The position numbers and the translations under genes are program-made. From contig AP017964.1 of NCBI GenBank assembly GCA_037101405.1, forward strand, positions 248,001 through 312,000: DNA of 64,000 nt, read 5' to 3'. The notes under the pieces are model-generated. The model ran no database searches, was not told where the DNA came from, and saw nothing but the letters and a program-made list of their open reading frames with translations. Positions 1 through 9,867 of this stretch are shown piece after piece (within the stretch, counting starts at the first letter, position 1; every line of letters begins with the position of its first letter). The DNA is from Candidatus Megaera polyxenophila (GTDB lineage: Bacteria; Pseudomonadota; Alphaproteobacteria; Rickettsiales; Rickettsiaceae).

Positions 1-1
1 G

Positions 2-274
2 CTTTTAATCATTAACAGTCTAGGGTGTCTTGCCATGGGAATCCTAGCTCAACTAGCTCTTTCATGTTGGATTACATCGGATAATATAAAATATTTTTTG
101 ATGCCAGGTATATTAGGAGGCTTAACTACTTTTTTAGGATTCGCCTTAGATTTTGGGTCTCTTATAGCAAAGAATGAGTATAGCATAGCTGTTTCGTATG
201 CTATACTTAGCTTTGGAATAAGCATTTGCTGTTTTTTCCTAGGAAGCAAAATTGCTAAAATCTTTACAATCTAA
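2..274 (+). CDS. crcB: Fluoride ion channel CrcB, C-terminal part (cut by window edge)
   Basis: The reading frame is already open at the window edge; in-frame codons before the internal ATG at 35 read LLINSLGCLAMG, which matches the asparagine-glycine segment of CrcB/Fluc. The central GILGGLTTFLGFALD is the family signature (GGxTTFSTFS type) in the second half of the protein, followed by a final transmembrane helix ending in FFLGSKIAKI. CrcB is a small four-helix dimeric inner-membrane channel that exports fluoride. About 90 residues of the usual 120-130 are visible. It converges on sodB with 34 bp between stop codons. The ATG at 35 is internal, not the start. Identification rests on the signature and is fairly secure. 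Confidence 0.8.
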   Translation, partial: LLIINSLGCLAMGILAQLALSCWITSDNIKYFLMPGILGGLTTFLGFALDFGSLIAKNEYSIAVSYAILSFGISICCFFLGSKIAKIFTI

Positions 275-308
275 TAATCTGCCGCTCCTACCTTTCTAAT
301 AGCCTTTT

Positions 309-950
309 TCAGACTTGCTTTTTGGCCTTTTTTAAGTGCAAACCGGCAAATTCCCAGTTAATCATATGATCAATAAAACTGCTGACATAATCAGGTCTTC
401 TATTACGATAATCTATGTAATAAGCATGTTCCCAAACATCGCAGGCAATTATAGGTTCATAACCTTCTGTAATAGGAGTTTCAGCATTAGCAGTTTTTAT
501 AATATGGAGTTTATCACTTTTATAGACAAGCCAAGCCCAGCCACTACCAAATTGGCTTACCGCTGCTCCTTTAAAATCAGCCACAAATTTTTCATAAGAA
601 CCAAAATCTTTTTCAATCTGGCTAAGAATTTCTCCTGTTGGCTTCCCTCCACCGTTTGGTTTAATAGAGTGCCAAAAAAAACTATGATTCCATACTTGTG
701 CTGCATTATTGAAAATAGCAGCGTTTGAATTATTAGAAGCTAAAATTATGGATTCTAGATCCATATCTATCATTTCCTTATTATCTTGGAGTAAATTATT
801 TAAATTAGTAACATAAGCATTATGATGCTTGTTATAATGATAATCGAAAGTTTCAGCAGTAAAATGAGGTTTAAATTCATCTTTACTATATGGCAATTCT
901 GGTAAAACAAAAGGATATTTTTTTTGATTTGAATGGTTACAGTAAGTCAT
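309..950 (-). CDS. sodB: Superoxide dismutase, Fe type
   Basis: 213 residues, full family length. It converts superoxide to oxygen and hydrogen peroxide in the cytoplasm. Metal ligands are visible: His38 in FDYHYNKHH, His89 in VWNHSFFW, and the Asp and His of the [13 protein letters not shown] block near residues 172-176. Gln85 just before VWNH is the position that supplies the active-site glutamine in Fe-SODs, so an iron enzyme is favoured over manganese. The first residues MTYCNHSNQ resemble the Rickettsia SodB N-terminus, supporting the chosen start. It is the last gene of the minus-strand run, 17 bp after nagZ, and converges on crcB. Confidence 0.96.
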   Translation of the reverse strand: MTYCNHSNQKKYPFVLPELPYSKDEFKPHFTAETFDYHYNKHHNAYVTNLNNLLQDNKEMIDMDLESIILASNNSNAAIFNNAAQVWNHSFFWHSIKPNGGGKPTGEILSQIEKDFGSYEKFVADFKGAAVSQFGSGWAWLVYKSDKLHIIKTANAETPITEGYEPIIACDVWEHAYYIDYRNRRPDYVSSFIDHMINWEFAGLHLKKAKKQV

Positions 951-967
951 TTCTATTCTCCATATTA

Positions 968-2074
968 TTAATGAGTTGATATATTTTCTGTAGCTTCATA
1001 AACAGCTTTCATTTCTTGTAAATCAGAACTACAGTGCAAAACTATATCGCACCCAGCAACAATAGCTTCTTTGGTAACAGTAGCAAGGCTCTTACAAAAT
1101 AACGGCTTTATAAGCTCCTGCTGCTTTTGGCAAATGTCTATTATTTCTTGCCCCTCTTTATCAGTTACATCAACTGCAAATAATTTTTTTAAATCTTCCT
1201 GATATTCATTCTTCCATTCCTTATTCTGAAGCGCAAGAGAAATCTTTGTAAGCAAGGATTTTTGTTGCCCCACTTTACCATGCAAAGCATACATACAAAT
1301 ATCATCCGTTACTAGAATACCTTTAAAGCCGATTTTATTTCTTATATAATCAACAACTTTATCTGATAAAGTCGCAGGTTTCTTAGAATCAAGTGCTTTA
1401 TACACTATATGAGCACTCATCCCCCATACTTCTTGGCTTGAGAGCTCTTTAAATACTTTAAAATCTGTTTCTTCAAGAGTTTTTAAGTCCGTATTAATTA
1501 TCGGTAAAGCAAGATGACTATCAATTTCTGCTCGCCCATGCCCGGGAACGTGTTTAATAAATGCTATTCCTCCTTGTTCATTAATGCCAGCTATAGCTTC
1601 CTTGCATAAATCAATAGCTTGTTCTGGAGTAGAACCGAAACCGCGATCGCCAATAATAGGATCGGCTTCTTTGTAATAGATATCACAAACTGGAGCACAT
1701 GGAGAATCAATCCCTAAGCTGTTAAGGTCTGCCATAATTTGCAAATAGTTTTCCTTAACTGCCCTTTTAGCCTTGATTTGGTCATCCAAATACATATCGG
1801 CAAAAATTTTTGCAGCTGGATATAATTTGTCTACAACAGGCGGTTTAATTCTTGCAACTTTTCCCCCTTCTTGATCGACAAAAATAAAAGTTTTTCTTCC
1901 AGGAAACAACTCTTTCAGTGATTTTGTAAGAGCTATTAGCTGCTCTCTAGATTCAACATTTCTAGAAAATAGAATAAACCCTAATGGTTTAGCTTTCAAA
2001 AAAAACTCCTTTTCTTTACCATCTAGTTTCGTTCCTGCTAAGCCAAAAATAATATTACTGGTTTGAGTTTTCAT
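968..2074 (-). CDS. nagZ: Beta-N-acetylhexosaminidase (glycoside hydrolase family 3)
   Basis: 368 residues. NagZ removes N-acetylglucosamine from 1,6-anhydromuropeptides in the cytoplasm during peptidoglycan recycling. Signatures: DQEGG at 67-71, KHVPGHG at 174-180 followed by DSH at 185-187 (the mobile catalytic loop), and [10 protein letters not shown] near 255-264 with the nucleophilic Asp. After this the family normally goes almost directly to the AGCDIVL helix, but here about 65 extra residues (roughly 268-335, lysine- and glutamine-rich) intervene before [11 protein letters not shown]. The partner importer AmpG is also encoded in this window at 59605-60885. It lies 16 bp downstream of dnaB in the same minus-strand run. 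Confidence 0.94.
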   Translation of the reverse strand: MKTQTSNIIFGLAGTKLDGKEKEFFLKAKPLGFILFSRNVESREQLIALTKSLKELFPGRKTFIFVDQEGGKVARIKPPVVDKLYPAAKIFADMYLDDQIKAKRAVKENYLQIMADLNSLGIDSPCAPVCDIYYKEADPIIGDRGFGSTPEQAIDLCKEAIAGINEQGGIAFIKHVPGHGRAEIDSHLALPIINTDLKTLEETDFKVFKELSSQEVWGMSAHIVYKALDSKKPATLSDKVVDYIRNKIGFKGILVTDDICMYALHGKVGQQKSLLTKISLALQNKEWKNEYQEDLKKLFAVDVTDKEGQEIIDICQKQQELIKPLFCKSLATVTKEAIVAGCDIVLHCSSDLQEMKAVYEATENISTH

Positions 2075-2090
2075 AAAAAAATTTATTAAT

Positions 2091-3512
2091 TTAATGAATT
2101 TTTTCTAGATTGCTAACAGTCGAATACCTATCCTCATAGTACACTGACACGTTACCGATAGCACCGTTACGATGTTTTGCAACTACAATTTCGGCAAAAT
2201 TATGGACTTTACTTAATTTATCCACCCACTCAGAATATTTAACGTCATCTTGCTTGGGTTCTTGCCTCCTTAAGTAATACTCTTCCCTGTATAAAAACAT
2301 CACCACGTCAGCATCCTGTTCTATCGAGCCGGATTCGCGCAAATCAGATAGCATAGGCCTTTTATCTTCCCTTTGTTCTACTGCTCTTGAAAGCTGCGCT
2401 AAAGCTATAACCGGTATGTTCAATTCCTTAGCAAGCGCTTTTAACCCTTGGGTAATTTCTGCGACTTCAATAACCCTATTTTCGGATTTATTAGAACCAC
2501 GGAGGAGTTGGAGATAATCTATAAACAAAATTCCTAAATTATGCTTTCTTTTTAATTTACGGGCTCTCGTTCTAACTGCTGATATTGTCAGTGCGGGAGT
2601 ATCATCAATAAAGAATGGTATCTGGGCAAGTTCTGCTGCCGCTTTCCTTAAATCGTTGTAATGCTCTTCATTAACTTTACCACTTCTCAGCAAGGTAGAA
2701 TCAACTTTAGTCAACATTGAGAGTAATCTAGTAGAAAGCTGCTCAGACGACATTTCCAAAGAAAAAAAACCAACTGAAGGCGGGGGGGAATCGGGGGCAG
2801 TTTTTTTAAGCAGAGACCTACACGCATTAAAAGCAAAATTAATGGCAAAAGCAGTTTTACCCATGCCTGGACGACCTGCAATAATGACAAGATCCGAATT
2901 ATGGAATCCTGAAAGTTTTGTATCAAGATCGGTAAGACCCGTAGAGATTCCAGTTACATGATCAGAATTCTTCATCGCTCTGTTAATGCTATTGAGGGAA
3001 GAAGCTACGTGGTCCTTGATTGATACAAAACTTTTTTCATTAATTCCTTCACTAGCAAGTTGGTATAACTTACTTTCAGCCATTTCAAGTTGCTCAGCTC
3101 CAGTATTTTCCAAAGTGGAATCATAAGCTGTATTTACAATATTTTCGCCTATTTGTATTAGATTGCGCTTAATTGCAAGATCAAATATTATTTTGCCGTA
3201 ATCATGAGGATTAATCACAACCATAGCCATGGTCGTTAATTTTATCAGATATTCCTCTCCGTTTAACTCAATAAATAACGGCTCTTTATCAAGCATTGAC
3301 TTTAAGGCTATTACTGAAGGTGTAAGGCCTTTATCAGCAACAACCTCAATCGAATTATAAATTTTTTGGTGCAAAGGTTCAAAAAAATGTTCAGCTCTTA
3401 AGAACTCATTTACTTGTTCAATCAAGGTATGATTAATTAAAACAGCCCCAAGCAGCATCTGCTCTGCTTTAATATTTGCAGGCAGTACCCTCTCTATGGT
3501 TGTGTCCATCAT
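2091..3512 (-). CDS. dnaB: Replicative DNA helicase DnaB
   Basis: 473 residues, usual length. This is the ring-shaped 5'-3' helicase that unwinds DNA at the fork and contacts primase. The N-terminal domain (about 10-110, PANIKAEQMLLGAVL) is the primase-binding collar; the RecA-like motor carries Walker A GRPGMGKT at 213-220, a Walker B region near ILFIDYLQLL, and the downstream DLRESGSIEQDADVV motif. The annotated start is a tandem ATG-ATG and either methionine may be used. It sits 9 bp downstream of trxB and 16 bp before nagZ, so it is probably co-transcribed with its neighbours. No inteins or truncations are seen. Confidence 0.97.
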   Translation of the reverse strand: MMDTTIERVLPANIKAEQMLLGAVLINHTLIEQVNEFLRAEHFFEPLHQKIYNSIEVVADKGLTPSVIALKSMLDKEPLFIELNGEEYLIKLTTMAMVVINPHDYGKIIFDLAIKRNLIQIGENIVNTAYDSTLENTGAEQLEMAESKLYQLASEGINEKSFVSIKDHVASSLNSINRAMKNSDHVTGISTGLTDLDTKLSGFHNSDLVIIAGRPGMGKTAFAINFAFNACRSLLKKTAPDSPPPSVGFFSLEMSSEQLSTRLLSMLTKVDSTLLRSGKVNEEHYNDLRKAAAELAQIPFFIDDTPALTISAVRTRARKLKRKHNLGILFIDYLQLLRGSNKSENRVIEVAEITQGLKALAKELNIPVIALAQLSRAVEQREDKRPMLSDLRESGSIEQDADVVMFLYREEYYLRRQEPKQDDVKYSEWVDKLSKVHNFAEIVVAKHRNGAIGNVSVYYEDRYSTVSNLEKIH

Positions 3513-3521
3513 TCCTACTAA

Positions 3522-4454
3522 CTATAAACCTCTTAAATATTTATCAGCTTCCAGGGCGGCCATACAGCCCGTTCCGGCAGCAGTTATCGCCTGACGATAT
3601 ATTTTATCCTGAACGTCACCAGCTGCAAACACTCCTTCAACACTAGTTTTTGTAGAACCTGGTGATGTTATTATATAACCTTCGCTATCCATATCAACAA
3701 CGCCTTTAAAGATATCAGTATTAGGCTTATGACCTATTGCTATAAATACACCTTCACAAGCAATTTCTTTGATCTGGCCAGAAGTTACATCTTTAAGATG
3801 AACTCCAGTCACTGATTTTGGGTCTTTAGTACCTACAACTTCATTTAATACATGATTCCATATAGGAATTACCTTTTTGTTCGCAAATAATCTATCCTGC
3901 AAAATCTTCTCTGCTCGGAGCTCATTCCTTCTATGAACCAAGTAAACTTTACTCACATGATTTGTTAAAAATAAGGCTTCTTCTACTGCCGTATTACCGC
4001 CCCCCACTACTACGACCTCTTTGTTTTTAAAGAAAAAACCATCACAGGTAGCACAACCTGATACCCCAAACCCTTGAAATTCCTGCTCAGATTTTAGCCC
4101 CAGCCATTTTGCTTCCGCACCGGTGCAAATAATAACTGTATCAGCTTCGTATACATCACCTGAGGAAGTAAAGGCTCGAAAAGGTTTATTAGCTATCTCA
4201 ACCCTTTCAACATAATCATAAACGAGTTTTGCCCCCACATGCACTGCCTGGGCTTCCATTGCTTGCATCAACTGCGGACCTTGTATCGGTTTTGCAAAAC
4301 CCGGGTAATTTTCAACGTCAGTAGTAATAGTTAACTGTCCACCAGGTTGCATACCGCAGATTAATATCGGTTCTAGAGCCGCACGGGCCGCGTATATAGC
4401 AGCGGTAAATCCTGCAGGACCAGAACCAATAATTAGAACTTTTGTTTTTGTCAT
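3522..4454 (-). CDS. trxB: Thioredoxin-disulfide reductase
   Basis: 310 residues. This FAD enzyme passes electrons from NADPH to thioredoxin. The FAD-binding Rossmann motif GSGPAGFTAA is at 10-19, the redox-active CATC at 134-137 and the NADPH-binding GGGNTAVEEA near 151-160; a second FAD contact, GVFAAGDVQD, lies near the C-terminus. Its substrate thioredoxin (trxA) is encoded at 48588-48905 in this window. Spacing of 9 bp to dnaB and 31 bp from ftsH suggests an operon. Confidence 0.97.
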   Translation of the reverse strand: MTKTKVLIIGSGPAGFTAAIYAARAALEPILICGMQPGGQLTITTDVENYPGFAKPIQGPQLMQAMEAQAVHVGAKLVYDYVERVEIANKPFRAFTSSGDVYEADTVIICTGAEAKWLGLKSEQEFQGFGVSGCATCDGFFFKNKEVVVVGGGNTAVEEALFLTNHVSKVYLVHRRNELRAEKILQDRLFANKKVIPIWNHVLNEVVGTKDPKSVTGVHLKDVTSGQIKEIACEGVFIAIGHKPNTDIFKGVVDMDSEGYIITSPGSTKTSVEGVFAAGDVQDKIYRQAITAAGTGCMAALEADKYLRGL

Positions 4455-4485
4455 ACCTTTAAATTCCTTTGGAAATTGTCCTTAC

Positions 4486-6423
4486 TTAAGATGGCTTAGA
4501 TTCCTTAACTTTTTTAATTGCGGCTGTTTTGACACCTCTTCCTTTTGGTTCTGTTTTCTTTACAGTCTTGGAAATAATTTTTTGGTCCTTTCCAAAAGGA
4601 AAATCATTCTCTTCTTCACTCTCTATATCACGCCCTGAAAGAAGATTCTTGATCTCTTTCCCTGACATAGTTTCACGCTCTATTAAAGCTTTAGCTAGAA
4701 TATGTAATTGATCTAAGTGAGTTGTAAGAATATTTTTAGCAAAATCATATCCTTCTTTTATTATTCTTTTTACTTCATCATCAATAATTTCTGAAGTTTT
4801 TTCTGATCTCCCCTTATCACCTCCGCCACCTGAAGCATAAATATCCTCGTTAGTTCTACCATGGAAAATTGGCCCTAACTTTTCACTAAGTCCCCATTCT
4901 GTTACCATTGCTTGAGCCATATTAGTAGCCATTTTTATATCAGAGGACGCACCGGATGTAACCTTTTCAGCACCAAAAATTATTTCTTCTGCAACCCTTC
5001 CAGCCATGGCAACGGCGATATCTGCTTTCATTTTTTCGAAAGTCATTGAAAGTCTATCACCTTCAGGTAGGCGCATAACCATACCAAGAGCTCTACCCCT
5101 AGGGATAATAGTTGCTTTATGAATCGGATCAGAAGCACTACAATAAAGACCGACTAAAGCGTGGCCACCTTCGTGATAAGCAGTCAGCTTTTTTTCTGCA
5201 TCAGACATGGCTAGCGACCTTCTTTCCACACCCATTAATACTTTATCTTTAGCGTTTTCAAGATCTTCCATTTCCACAATTTTCTTACCAGCTCTTGCCG
5301 CAAGCAGGGCAGCTTCATTGACAAGGTTTTGCAGTTCAGCCCCAGAAAAACCTGGAGTTCCCCTAGCAATAATTCTTGGATCTACTTTATCAGAATGTTT
5401 GATTTTCTTCAAATGCACCTTTAAAATTTGCTCCCTACCATTAATATCAGGATTTGACACCGTAATCTGTCTGTCAAACCTTCCAGGGCGAAGAAGGGCA
5501 GGATCAAGGACGTCTGGCCTATTGGTTGCGGCAATAATTACCACTCCTTCATTTGCTTCAAAACCATCCATTTCCACAAGCATCTGGTTAAGAGTTTGTT
5601 CCCTCTCGTCATTACCACCCCCAAGACCTATTCCTCTATGACGGCCTACTGCATCTATTTCATCAATAAATATAATACATGGAGCATTTCTTTTTCCCTG
5701 CTCAAACATGTCTCTTACTCTGCTAGCACCAACACCAACAAACATTTCGACAAAATCAGAACCAGATATACTAAAAAATGGGACATTCGCTTCGCCTGCT
5801 ATAGCTTTTGCAAGCAAAGTTTTACCGGTTCCAGGAGGTCCTATCAACAAACAACCTTTTGGTATTTGACCTCCTAGTTTCTGGAATTTACTAGGGTTTC
5901 TCAGAAAATCTACTATTTCAGACAATTCTTCTTTCGCTTCATCAATACCAGCTACATCTGCGAAAGTTATCTTTGGTCCTTTATCAGATAAGAGTTTGGC
6001 TTTGGATTTACCAAAACCCATTCCTTTGCTACCGCCTTGCATCTGGCGCATAAAGAAAACCCATACCCCTATTAGAAGCAACATTGGAAACCAGGAAATA
6101 AAAATACTGAATATGGAATTCATTTTAGTGTCAGGCGGAATAACATCAACATATACTCCATGCATAGTAAGCTTATCAATCAATCCTGGATAGTCAGCAG
6201 CATAAGTAGAAAAGCTTGTGCCATCGGTAAAAGTACCGTCTAATGTTCTTCCTTGAATTTTAACTGAGGAAACTTGTTTTGCATCAACTTTATTCAAAAA
6301 ATCAGAGAAGGCTAACTTCTCCTTACTCGAGCCAAAACCTTCGCCCTGAAGAGCGTTAAAAGTTACGATCATTAATATAAAAATAAATATCCAAATAAAA
6401 ATATTTCTGTTCTGATTGTTCAT
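4486..6423 (-). CDS. ftsH: ATP-dependent zinc metalloprotease FtsH
   Basis: 645 residues. FtsH is a membrane-anchored hexameric AAA+ protease that degrades misassembled membrane proteins and short-lived regulators. Two transmembrane helices are visible (about 8-24 and 104-125), enclosing a small periplasmic domain. The AAA module has Walker A GPPGTGKT at 195-202, Walker B FIDEID near 252-257 and the second region of homology ending RPGRFDR near 312-318. The zinc-binding HEGGH is at 417-421. The C-terminal tail (about 600-645) is lysine-rich and variable. It is 9 bp downstream of tilS; the tilS-ftsH pairing is common in bacteria. Confidence 0.97.
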   Translation of the reverse strand: MNNQNRNIFIWIFIFILMIVTFNALQGEGFGSSKEKLAFSDFLNKVDAKQVSSVKIQGRTLDGTFTDGTSFSTYAADYPGLIDKLTMHGVYVDVIPPDTKMNSIFSIFISWFPMLLLIGVWVFFMRQMQGGSKGMGFGKSKAKLLSDKGPKITFADVAGIDEAKEELSEIVDFLRNPSKFQKLGGQIPKGCLLIGPPGTGKTLLAKAIAGEANVPFFSISGSDFVEMFVGVGASRVRDMFEQGKRNAPCIIFIDEIDAVGRHRGIGLGGGNDEREQTLNQMLVEMDGFEANEGVVIIAATNRPDVLDPALLRPGRFDRQITVSNPDINGREQILKVHLKKIKHSDKVDPRIIARGTPGFSGAELQNLVNEAALLAARAGKKIVEMEDLENAKDKVLMGVERRSLAMSDAEKKLTAYHEGGHALVGLYCSASDPIHKATIIPRGRALGMVMRLPEGDRLSMTFEKMKADIAVAMAGRVAEEIIFGAEKVTSGASSDIKMATNMAQAMVTEWGLSEKLGPIFHGRTNEDIYASGGGGDKGRSEKTSEIIDDEVKRIIKEGYDFAKNILTTHLDQLHILAKALIERETMSGKEIKNLLSGRDIESEEENDFPFGKDQKIISKTVKKTEPKGRGVKTAAIKKVKESKPS

Positions 6424-6432
6424 TGAAAATTC

Positions 6433-7806
6433 CTAGAAAAAATGAGTAAAACGTGAAATAAAGTTAGGTTTAAAAATCACTTTTATAGCACCACTTAACA
6501 CCCCACCATCATAATAAGATATATGAGGAATAGCCACCACTTTTTCAAGATTTTTAATTACTGGTAGGGTAAATAATATAGATTTATGGTTATTATCACT
6601 ATCTTTAGCTAAATTTTCCAAATTTAACTGGGGTATTAGCGTTATATACTCTTCCATTTTTAGATTTGAAATAATATAGCCTGGTTTATTAAGAACAATT
6701 TCGAATCTATTATCCCAATAATAAACATAATAAGGAGGTTGAAACCGATAATCGTGTTTAGTGAGTGGTCCTGGCTGGATATATTGATATGCTTGCTTCC
6801 CATCGCAGCTGTTCTCGACAAATACCTTTTCTTTATAAATTATTATCTCCTCATTTTTAACAATTAGCTTACAATGATTCAAAGTAGAGGTTACAAACCT
6901 TTTAGATGAAAGCAAAGATATTATGTTAATTACGTTTCTGTATCGAGGGATAAGAGTTTTACCACTAATTACTGTTAAAACGTAATTAATTATATGAATT
7001 TTTATTTCATCTCCTAATCCATTAAATTTAACAATATTAATTTTTGCAAAACCGTATTCATATATTGATACTACCTCCGCAAGAGATTGTATTAAGCTCT
7101 GGTTTAGCAATTTAGCTTTTTCACTAGATAAATTATAGTTAGCTAGTAAGTTGGCCTTTTCTGCTTTAGCAAGAGTGGCAAGTTTTTTCCTTATTCTATT
7201 CCTTTCGTATTTATCAGCTTGATTGGATTGATCTTCAAACCAAGTAATATTATTCTTATACAAATACTCTATAAGTTCTTTCTTTTCTATATTAAATAAG
7301 GGGCGTACTATCCATACATTGTTCCAAAAATAAGTAATATTAGGAAAATGAGCAAGAAGACTAGATTTTTTGGATTTTCTTATTAAATAAGTCTCCAGCA
7401 TATCATCAAAATGATGGGCCGTAAGCAATAAAGAAATTCCAAGCTTTTTGCAATTTTCGCTCATTAAATCGTAACGGGCTTTCCTTGCTCTCTCTTGTAT
7501 TGCTGTTATTTTATCACCTGAATTCCAGGATAATGGCACAAATTTGAATTTGAATCTGCCTGCTAATTTTTCAACATAGTTAATTTCTAGTTTTGATTCT
7601 GGCCGCAAATTATGATTAACAGTAAAAATTGTAATATCAACTTTCCTTGCTTTAGCCCATTCTGCTATTAGATACAACAAAGCTATTGAATCAGCTCCTC
7701 CAGAAACTGCAACTGCTAATCTGCTAATACTATTTGCACCTAAAATATTATTCATATTAAAGGTGAGCTTTTTTTCTAGAGGAAAAAGAGATGAAATTTC
7801 GGCCAC
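6433..7806 (-). CDS. tilS: tRNA(Ile)-lysidine synthase
   Basis: 457 residues. TilS ligates lysine to C34 of tRNA-Ile2 (CAU anticodon), so that it decodes AUA; this is essential in AT-rich genomes. The PP-loop ATP pyrophosphatase motif SGGADS is at 35-40, and the HHFDD block near 126-130 is the second conserved segment. A lysine- and arginine-rich linker (QADKYERNRIRKK) follows, as usual in the family. The C-terminal part is less conserved. It is 9 bp upstream of ftsH and 6 bp downstream of the small membrane-protein gene. Confidence 0.92.
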   Translation of the reverse strand: MAEISSLFPLEKKLTFNMNNILGANSISRLAVAVSGGADSIALLYLIAEWAKARKVDITIFTVNHNLRPESKLEINYVEKLAGRFKFKFVPLSWNSGDKITAIQERARKARYDLMSENCKKLGISLLLTAHHFDDMLETYLIRKSKKSSLLAHFPNITYFWNNVWIVRPLFNIEKKELIEYLYKNNITWFEDQSNQADKYERNRIRKKLATLAKAEKANLLANYNLSSEKAKLLNQSLIQSLAEVVSIYEYGFAKINIVKFNGLGDEIKIHIINYVLTVISGKTLIPRYRNVINIISLLSSKRFVTSTLNHCKLIVKNEEIIIYKEKVFVENSCDGKQAYQYIQPGPLTKHDYRFQPPYYVYYWDNRFEIVLNKPGYIISNLKMEEYITLIPQLNLENLAKDSDNNHKSILFTLPVIKNLEKVVAIPHISYYDGGVLSGAIKVIFKPNFISRFTHFF

Positions 7807-7812
7807 GCTTAC

Positions 7813-8118
7813 TTACTCAGGTAACCACGAGAGGTCTTCTGCTACTTCGTACATTAATATCAATAAATATATTGCAAAAATAGCCATGCCTAAACTGGCA
7901 ATATATACTCTAAAAGATTTAAAAACTAACGCTAATAAAGCACTTACTGCTATAGCCCCTAAGCTATAATAACCGCCATATACTAACAGCCGCCAAAGAA
8001 TATTGTTGTTAAAATAACTAATTAAACTACGGTCAGTAGTATAAGCAAAGGCACTATATACAGGTAATTGATATAAAATAATTAAAAAAGTATATATAAA
8101 ATTCTTATTAAAACTCAT
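7813..8118 (-). CDS. Small membrane protein of unknown function
   Basis: Read from the ATG at 8118 (MSFNKNFIYTF) the product is 101 residues. An upstream ATG at 8181 would overlap sdhB by 44 bp, so I prefer the inner start, which lies 19 bp after the sdhB stop. An N-terminal hydrophobic segment (about 7-25, ending SAFA) may be a cleaved signal or a first helix. After a polar YTTDRSL stretch, two further hydrophobic segments follow (about 44-64 and 68-88). The cysteine-free, acidic C-terminus is EDLSWLPE. A small multi-helix protein after a signal-like segment is reminiscent of VirB2/TrbC-type pilins or of small respiratory-chain partners, but I see no decisive motif. Its position in the sdhB-tilS run implies co-expression only. 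Confidence 0.7.
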   Translation of the reverse strand: MSFNKNFIYTFLIILYQLPVYSAFAYTTDRSLISYFNNNILWRLLVYGGYYSLGAIAVSALLALVFKSFRVYIASLGMAIFAIYLLILMYEVAEDLSWLPE

Positions 8119-8137
8119 ACAGATTCCATTAGTAAAA

Positions 8138-8923
8138 TTACAAACCTTGCCTTTCAAGCATTTTTTTCTTAGTTTCGGCAATCGCTTTAGCAGGATTTAA
8201 ACCTTTTGGACAAGTTTTTGTACAATTCATGATTGTATGACACCTATAAAGCTTAAAAGGGTCTTCTAAGGCATCAAGCCTTTTACCGCTTGCTTCATCT
8301 CTTGAATCAGCAAGCCATCTATAAGCCTGGAGCAATATAGCAGGGCCCAGATATTTTTCGCCGTTCCACCAATAACTTGGGCAAGAGGTAGAACAACAGG
8401 CACATAATATACATTCGTATAACCCGTCCAGTTTTTCTCGATCTTCTACAGATTGCAAACGTTCCTGTCCTTGTTCTACCGGAGTATCAGTTTTTAGCCA
8501 TGGTTCTATGGAAGCATACTGAGCATAAAAATGGGTTAAATCAGGAACTAAATCTTTAATTACACTCATATGAGGGAGAGGATATATTTTAATATCACCA
8601 GAAACTTCGTCTATAGATTTAGTACAAGCAAGGGTATTAGTTCCATCTATATTCATCGCACAACTACCGCAAATCCCTTCACGGCAAGATCTCCTAAAAG
8701 TTAGTGTAGAATCAACCTCATTTTTAATCTTAATTAAAGCATCCAAGACCATTGGTCCGCATTTATTTAAATCTATGTAAAATGTATCTCTTCTTGGATT
8801 CTCTCCAGAATCAGGATCATAACGATATATAATAATTTTTTTGGGAGAACCTGCGGCTTCTAGGTTTTTATGCACTTTTCCTTCAGAAATTCTGGAATTG
8901 GGTGGTAATCTTAACTCTGCCAT
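8138..8923 (-). CDS. sdhB: Succinate dehydrogenase iron-sulfur subunit
   Basis: 261 residues. SdhB carries electrons from the flavoprotein SdhA to the membrane anchor and ubiquinone in complex II. All three cluster motifs are present: Cys80, Cys85, Cys88 and Cys100 for [2Fe-2S]; Cys171, Cys174, Cys177 with Cys181 of [12 protein letters not shown] for the [4Fe-4S] region; and [14 protein letters not shown] (Cys228, 234, 238) for the [3Fe-4S] region. No sdhC, sdhD or sdhA adjoin it, so the complex is encoded elsewhere. It is the first gene of the minus-strand run down to sodB, so the promoter for that run probably lies in 8924-9050. Confidence 0.97.
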   Translation of the reverse strand: MAELRLPPNSRISEGKVHKNLEAAGSPKKIIIYRYDPDSGENPRRDTFYIDLNKCGPMVLDALIKIKNEVDSTLTFRRSCREGICGSCAMNIDGTNTLACTKSIDEVSGDIKIYPLPHMSVIKDLVPDLTHFYAQYASIEPWLKTDTPVEQGQERLQSVEDREKLDGLYECILCACCSTSCPSYWWNGEKYLGPAILLQAYRWLADSRDEASGKRLDALEDPFKLYRCHTIMNCTKTCPKGLNPAKAIAETKKKMLERQGL

Positions 8924-8953
8924 ATTTCCCTCAAAAAATTTAATTTCTAAAAA

Positions 8954-9015
8954 AGCGTTTTATCAAGGAATTGCAATATTATATAATATATGCAGTATAT
9001 AATCTACAAAACGCT
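8954..9015. repeat. Inverted repeat between holB and sdhB
   Basis: The 8-bp arms AGCGTTTT (8954-8961) and AAAACGCT (9008-9015) are perfect complements around 46 bp. Inside lies the 10-bp palindrome ATTATATAAT, and a second inverted pair, TTGCAATAT and ATATTGCAA, brackets part of it. The interval holds the end of the gltX-holB transcript and must hold the sdhB promoter, so it may be a terminator, an operator or just AT-rich chance. I cannot decide. Confidence 0.35.
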
Positions 9016-9050
9016 ATTTTATATTGCAATTAATTTTATGTAAAACCGAT

Positions 9051-9851
9051 TTAGTTTATTATATTTATTAGTAAAATATAACTAGCTCTTAGCTCAAGAT
9101 CAAAATTAATTGTATCATCAGTTAATTTTACCAGTTTATCATATTGTTTAGTAAGGTAACTAATCGATACTGGCATTAATTGATCTAAAAATTTCTTTTC
9201 TAAAGGCGATAATGCAACTTCATGGCTGGATAGTTTTTTACAGACTCGTACAATTAAATTTTGAGCATTGCTTGTAAACTTAACCCATAATTCCCTATCT
9301 TTTGAGCTAAAATCTTTAAGATAAGCTAAATGCTCATCAATTTTAGTTGTTTTAAGAAACGGCCTTACATAATAATCATCCACCTGTTTGCTTATGCAAC
9401 TATCAGGTACAGTGGAATTATAATTATATGTAATTTTTCTGCATCTTGAGCGAATAGTCGATAAAATCGCAGCTGCATTAGTTGTTATAAGGAAAATATA
9501 AGTGTTTTTGGGAGTATCTTCAAGTAGCTTTAAACAGGAATTCGCTGCATTTAAATTCATTTGGTCTGCGCCGTAAATAATAGCAGTTTTATAACCAGAA
9601 ATAATGGAAGTTTTATTCAGAAAATTCTGTAATTCCCTAATTTGCTGCATCGAAATGTTTTTTGCGCTATCCCCAATTTTTCTCACCAGCATAAAGTCAG
9701 GATGACGTAAAGCGTTCTGCTCCTGATAAAAAGCTTTACCAATAAATTCTACAATTTCATTCATTGCAGCTTCTACATCATCTACACCCACCAGGTAAGA
9801 GTTATATAGCTTATTAAAGTCTAGAGCTTGAGCCAGATATTTTTTGATCAT
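9051..9851 (-). CDS. holB: DNA polymerase III, delta prime subunit
   Basis: 266 residues. Delta prime is the stator of the clamp loader that places the beta clamp on primed DNA. The conserved ISMQQIRELQNFL segment near 65-78, the AIIYGADQMN block, AANSCLKLLEDTP, and the SRC motif (STIRSRC) near 130 are typical of this AAA+ family; the nucleotide-binding P-loop is absent, as in most delta prime proteins. It is shorter than E. coli HolB (about 334), with a reduced C-terminal collar. It follows gltX by 16 bp, so the two are probably co-transcribed. Confidence 0.85.
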   Translation of the reverse strand: MIKKYLAQALDFNKLYNSYLVGVDDVEAAMNEIVEFIGKAFYQEQNALRHPDFMLVRKIGDSAKNISMQQIRELQNFLNKTSIISGYKTAIIYGADQMNLNAANSCLKLLEDTPKNTYIFLITTNAAAILSTIRSRCRKITYNYNSTVPDSCISKQVDDYYVRPFLKTTKIDEHLAYLKDFSSKDRELWVKFTSNAQNLIVRVCKKLSSHEVALSPLEKKFLDQLMPVSISYLTKQYDKLVKLTDDTINFDLELRASYILLINIIN

Positions 9852-9867
9852 GCCTATAAATGTAGGG

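Noticed and set aside
336..728. Plus-strand open frame of 130 codons opposite sodB
   Set aside because: It lies wholly antisense to a conserved superoxide dismutase gene.
5207..5641. Plus-strand open frame of 144 codons opposite ftsH
   Set aside because: It is antisense to the AAA domain of ftsH, whose conserved motifs are on the minus strand.
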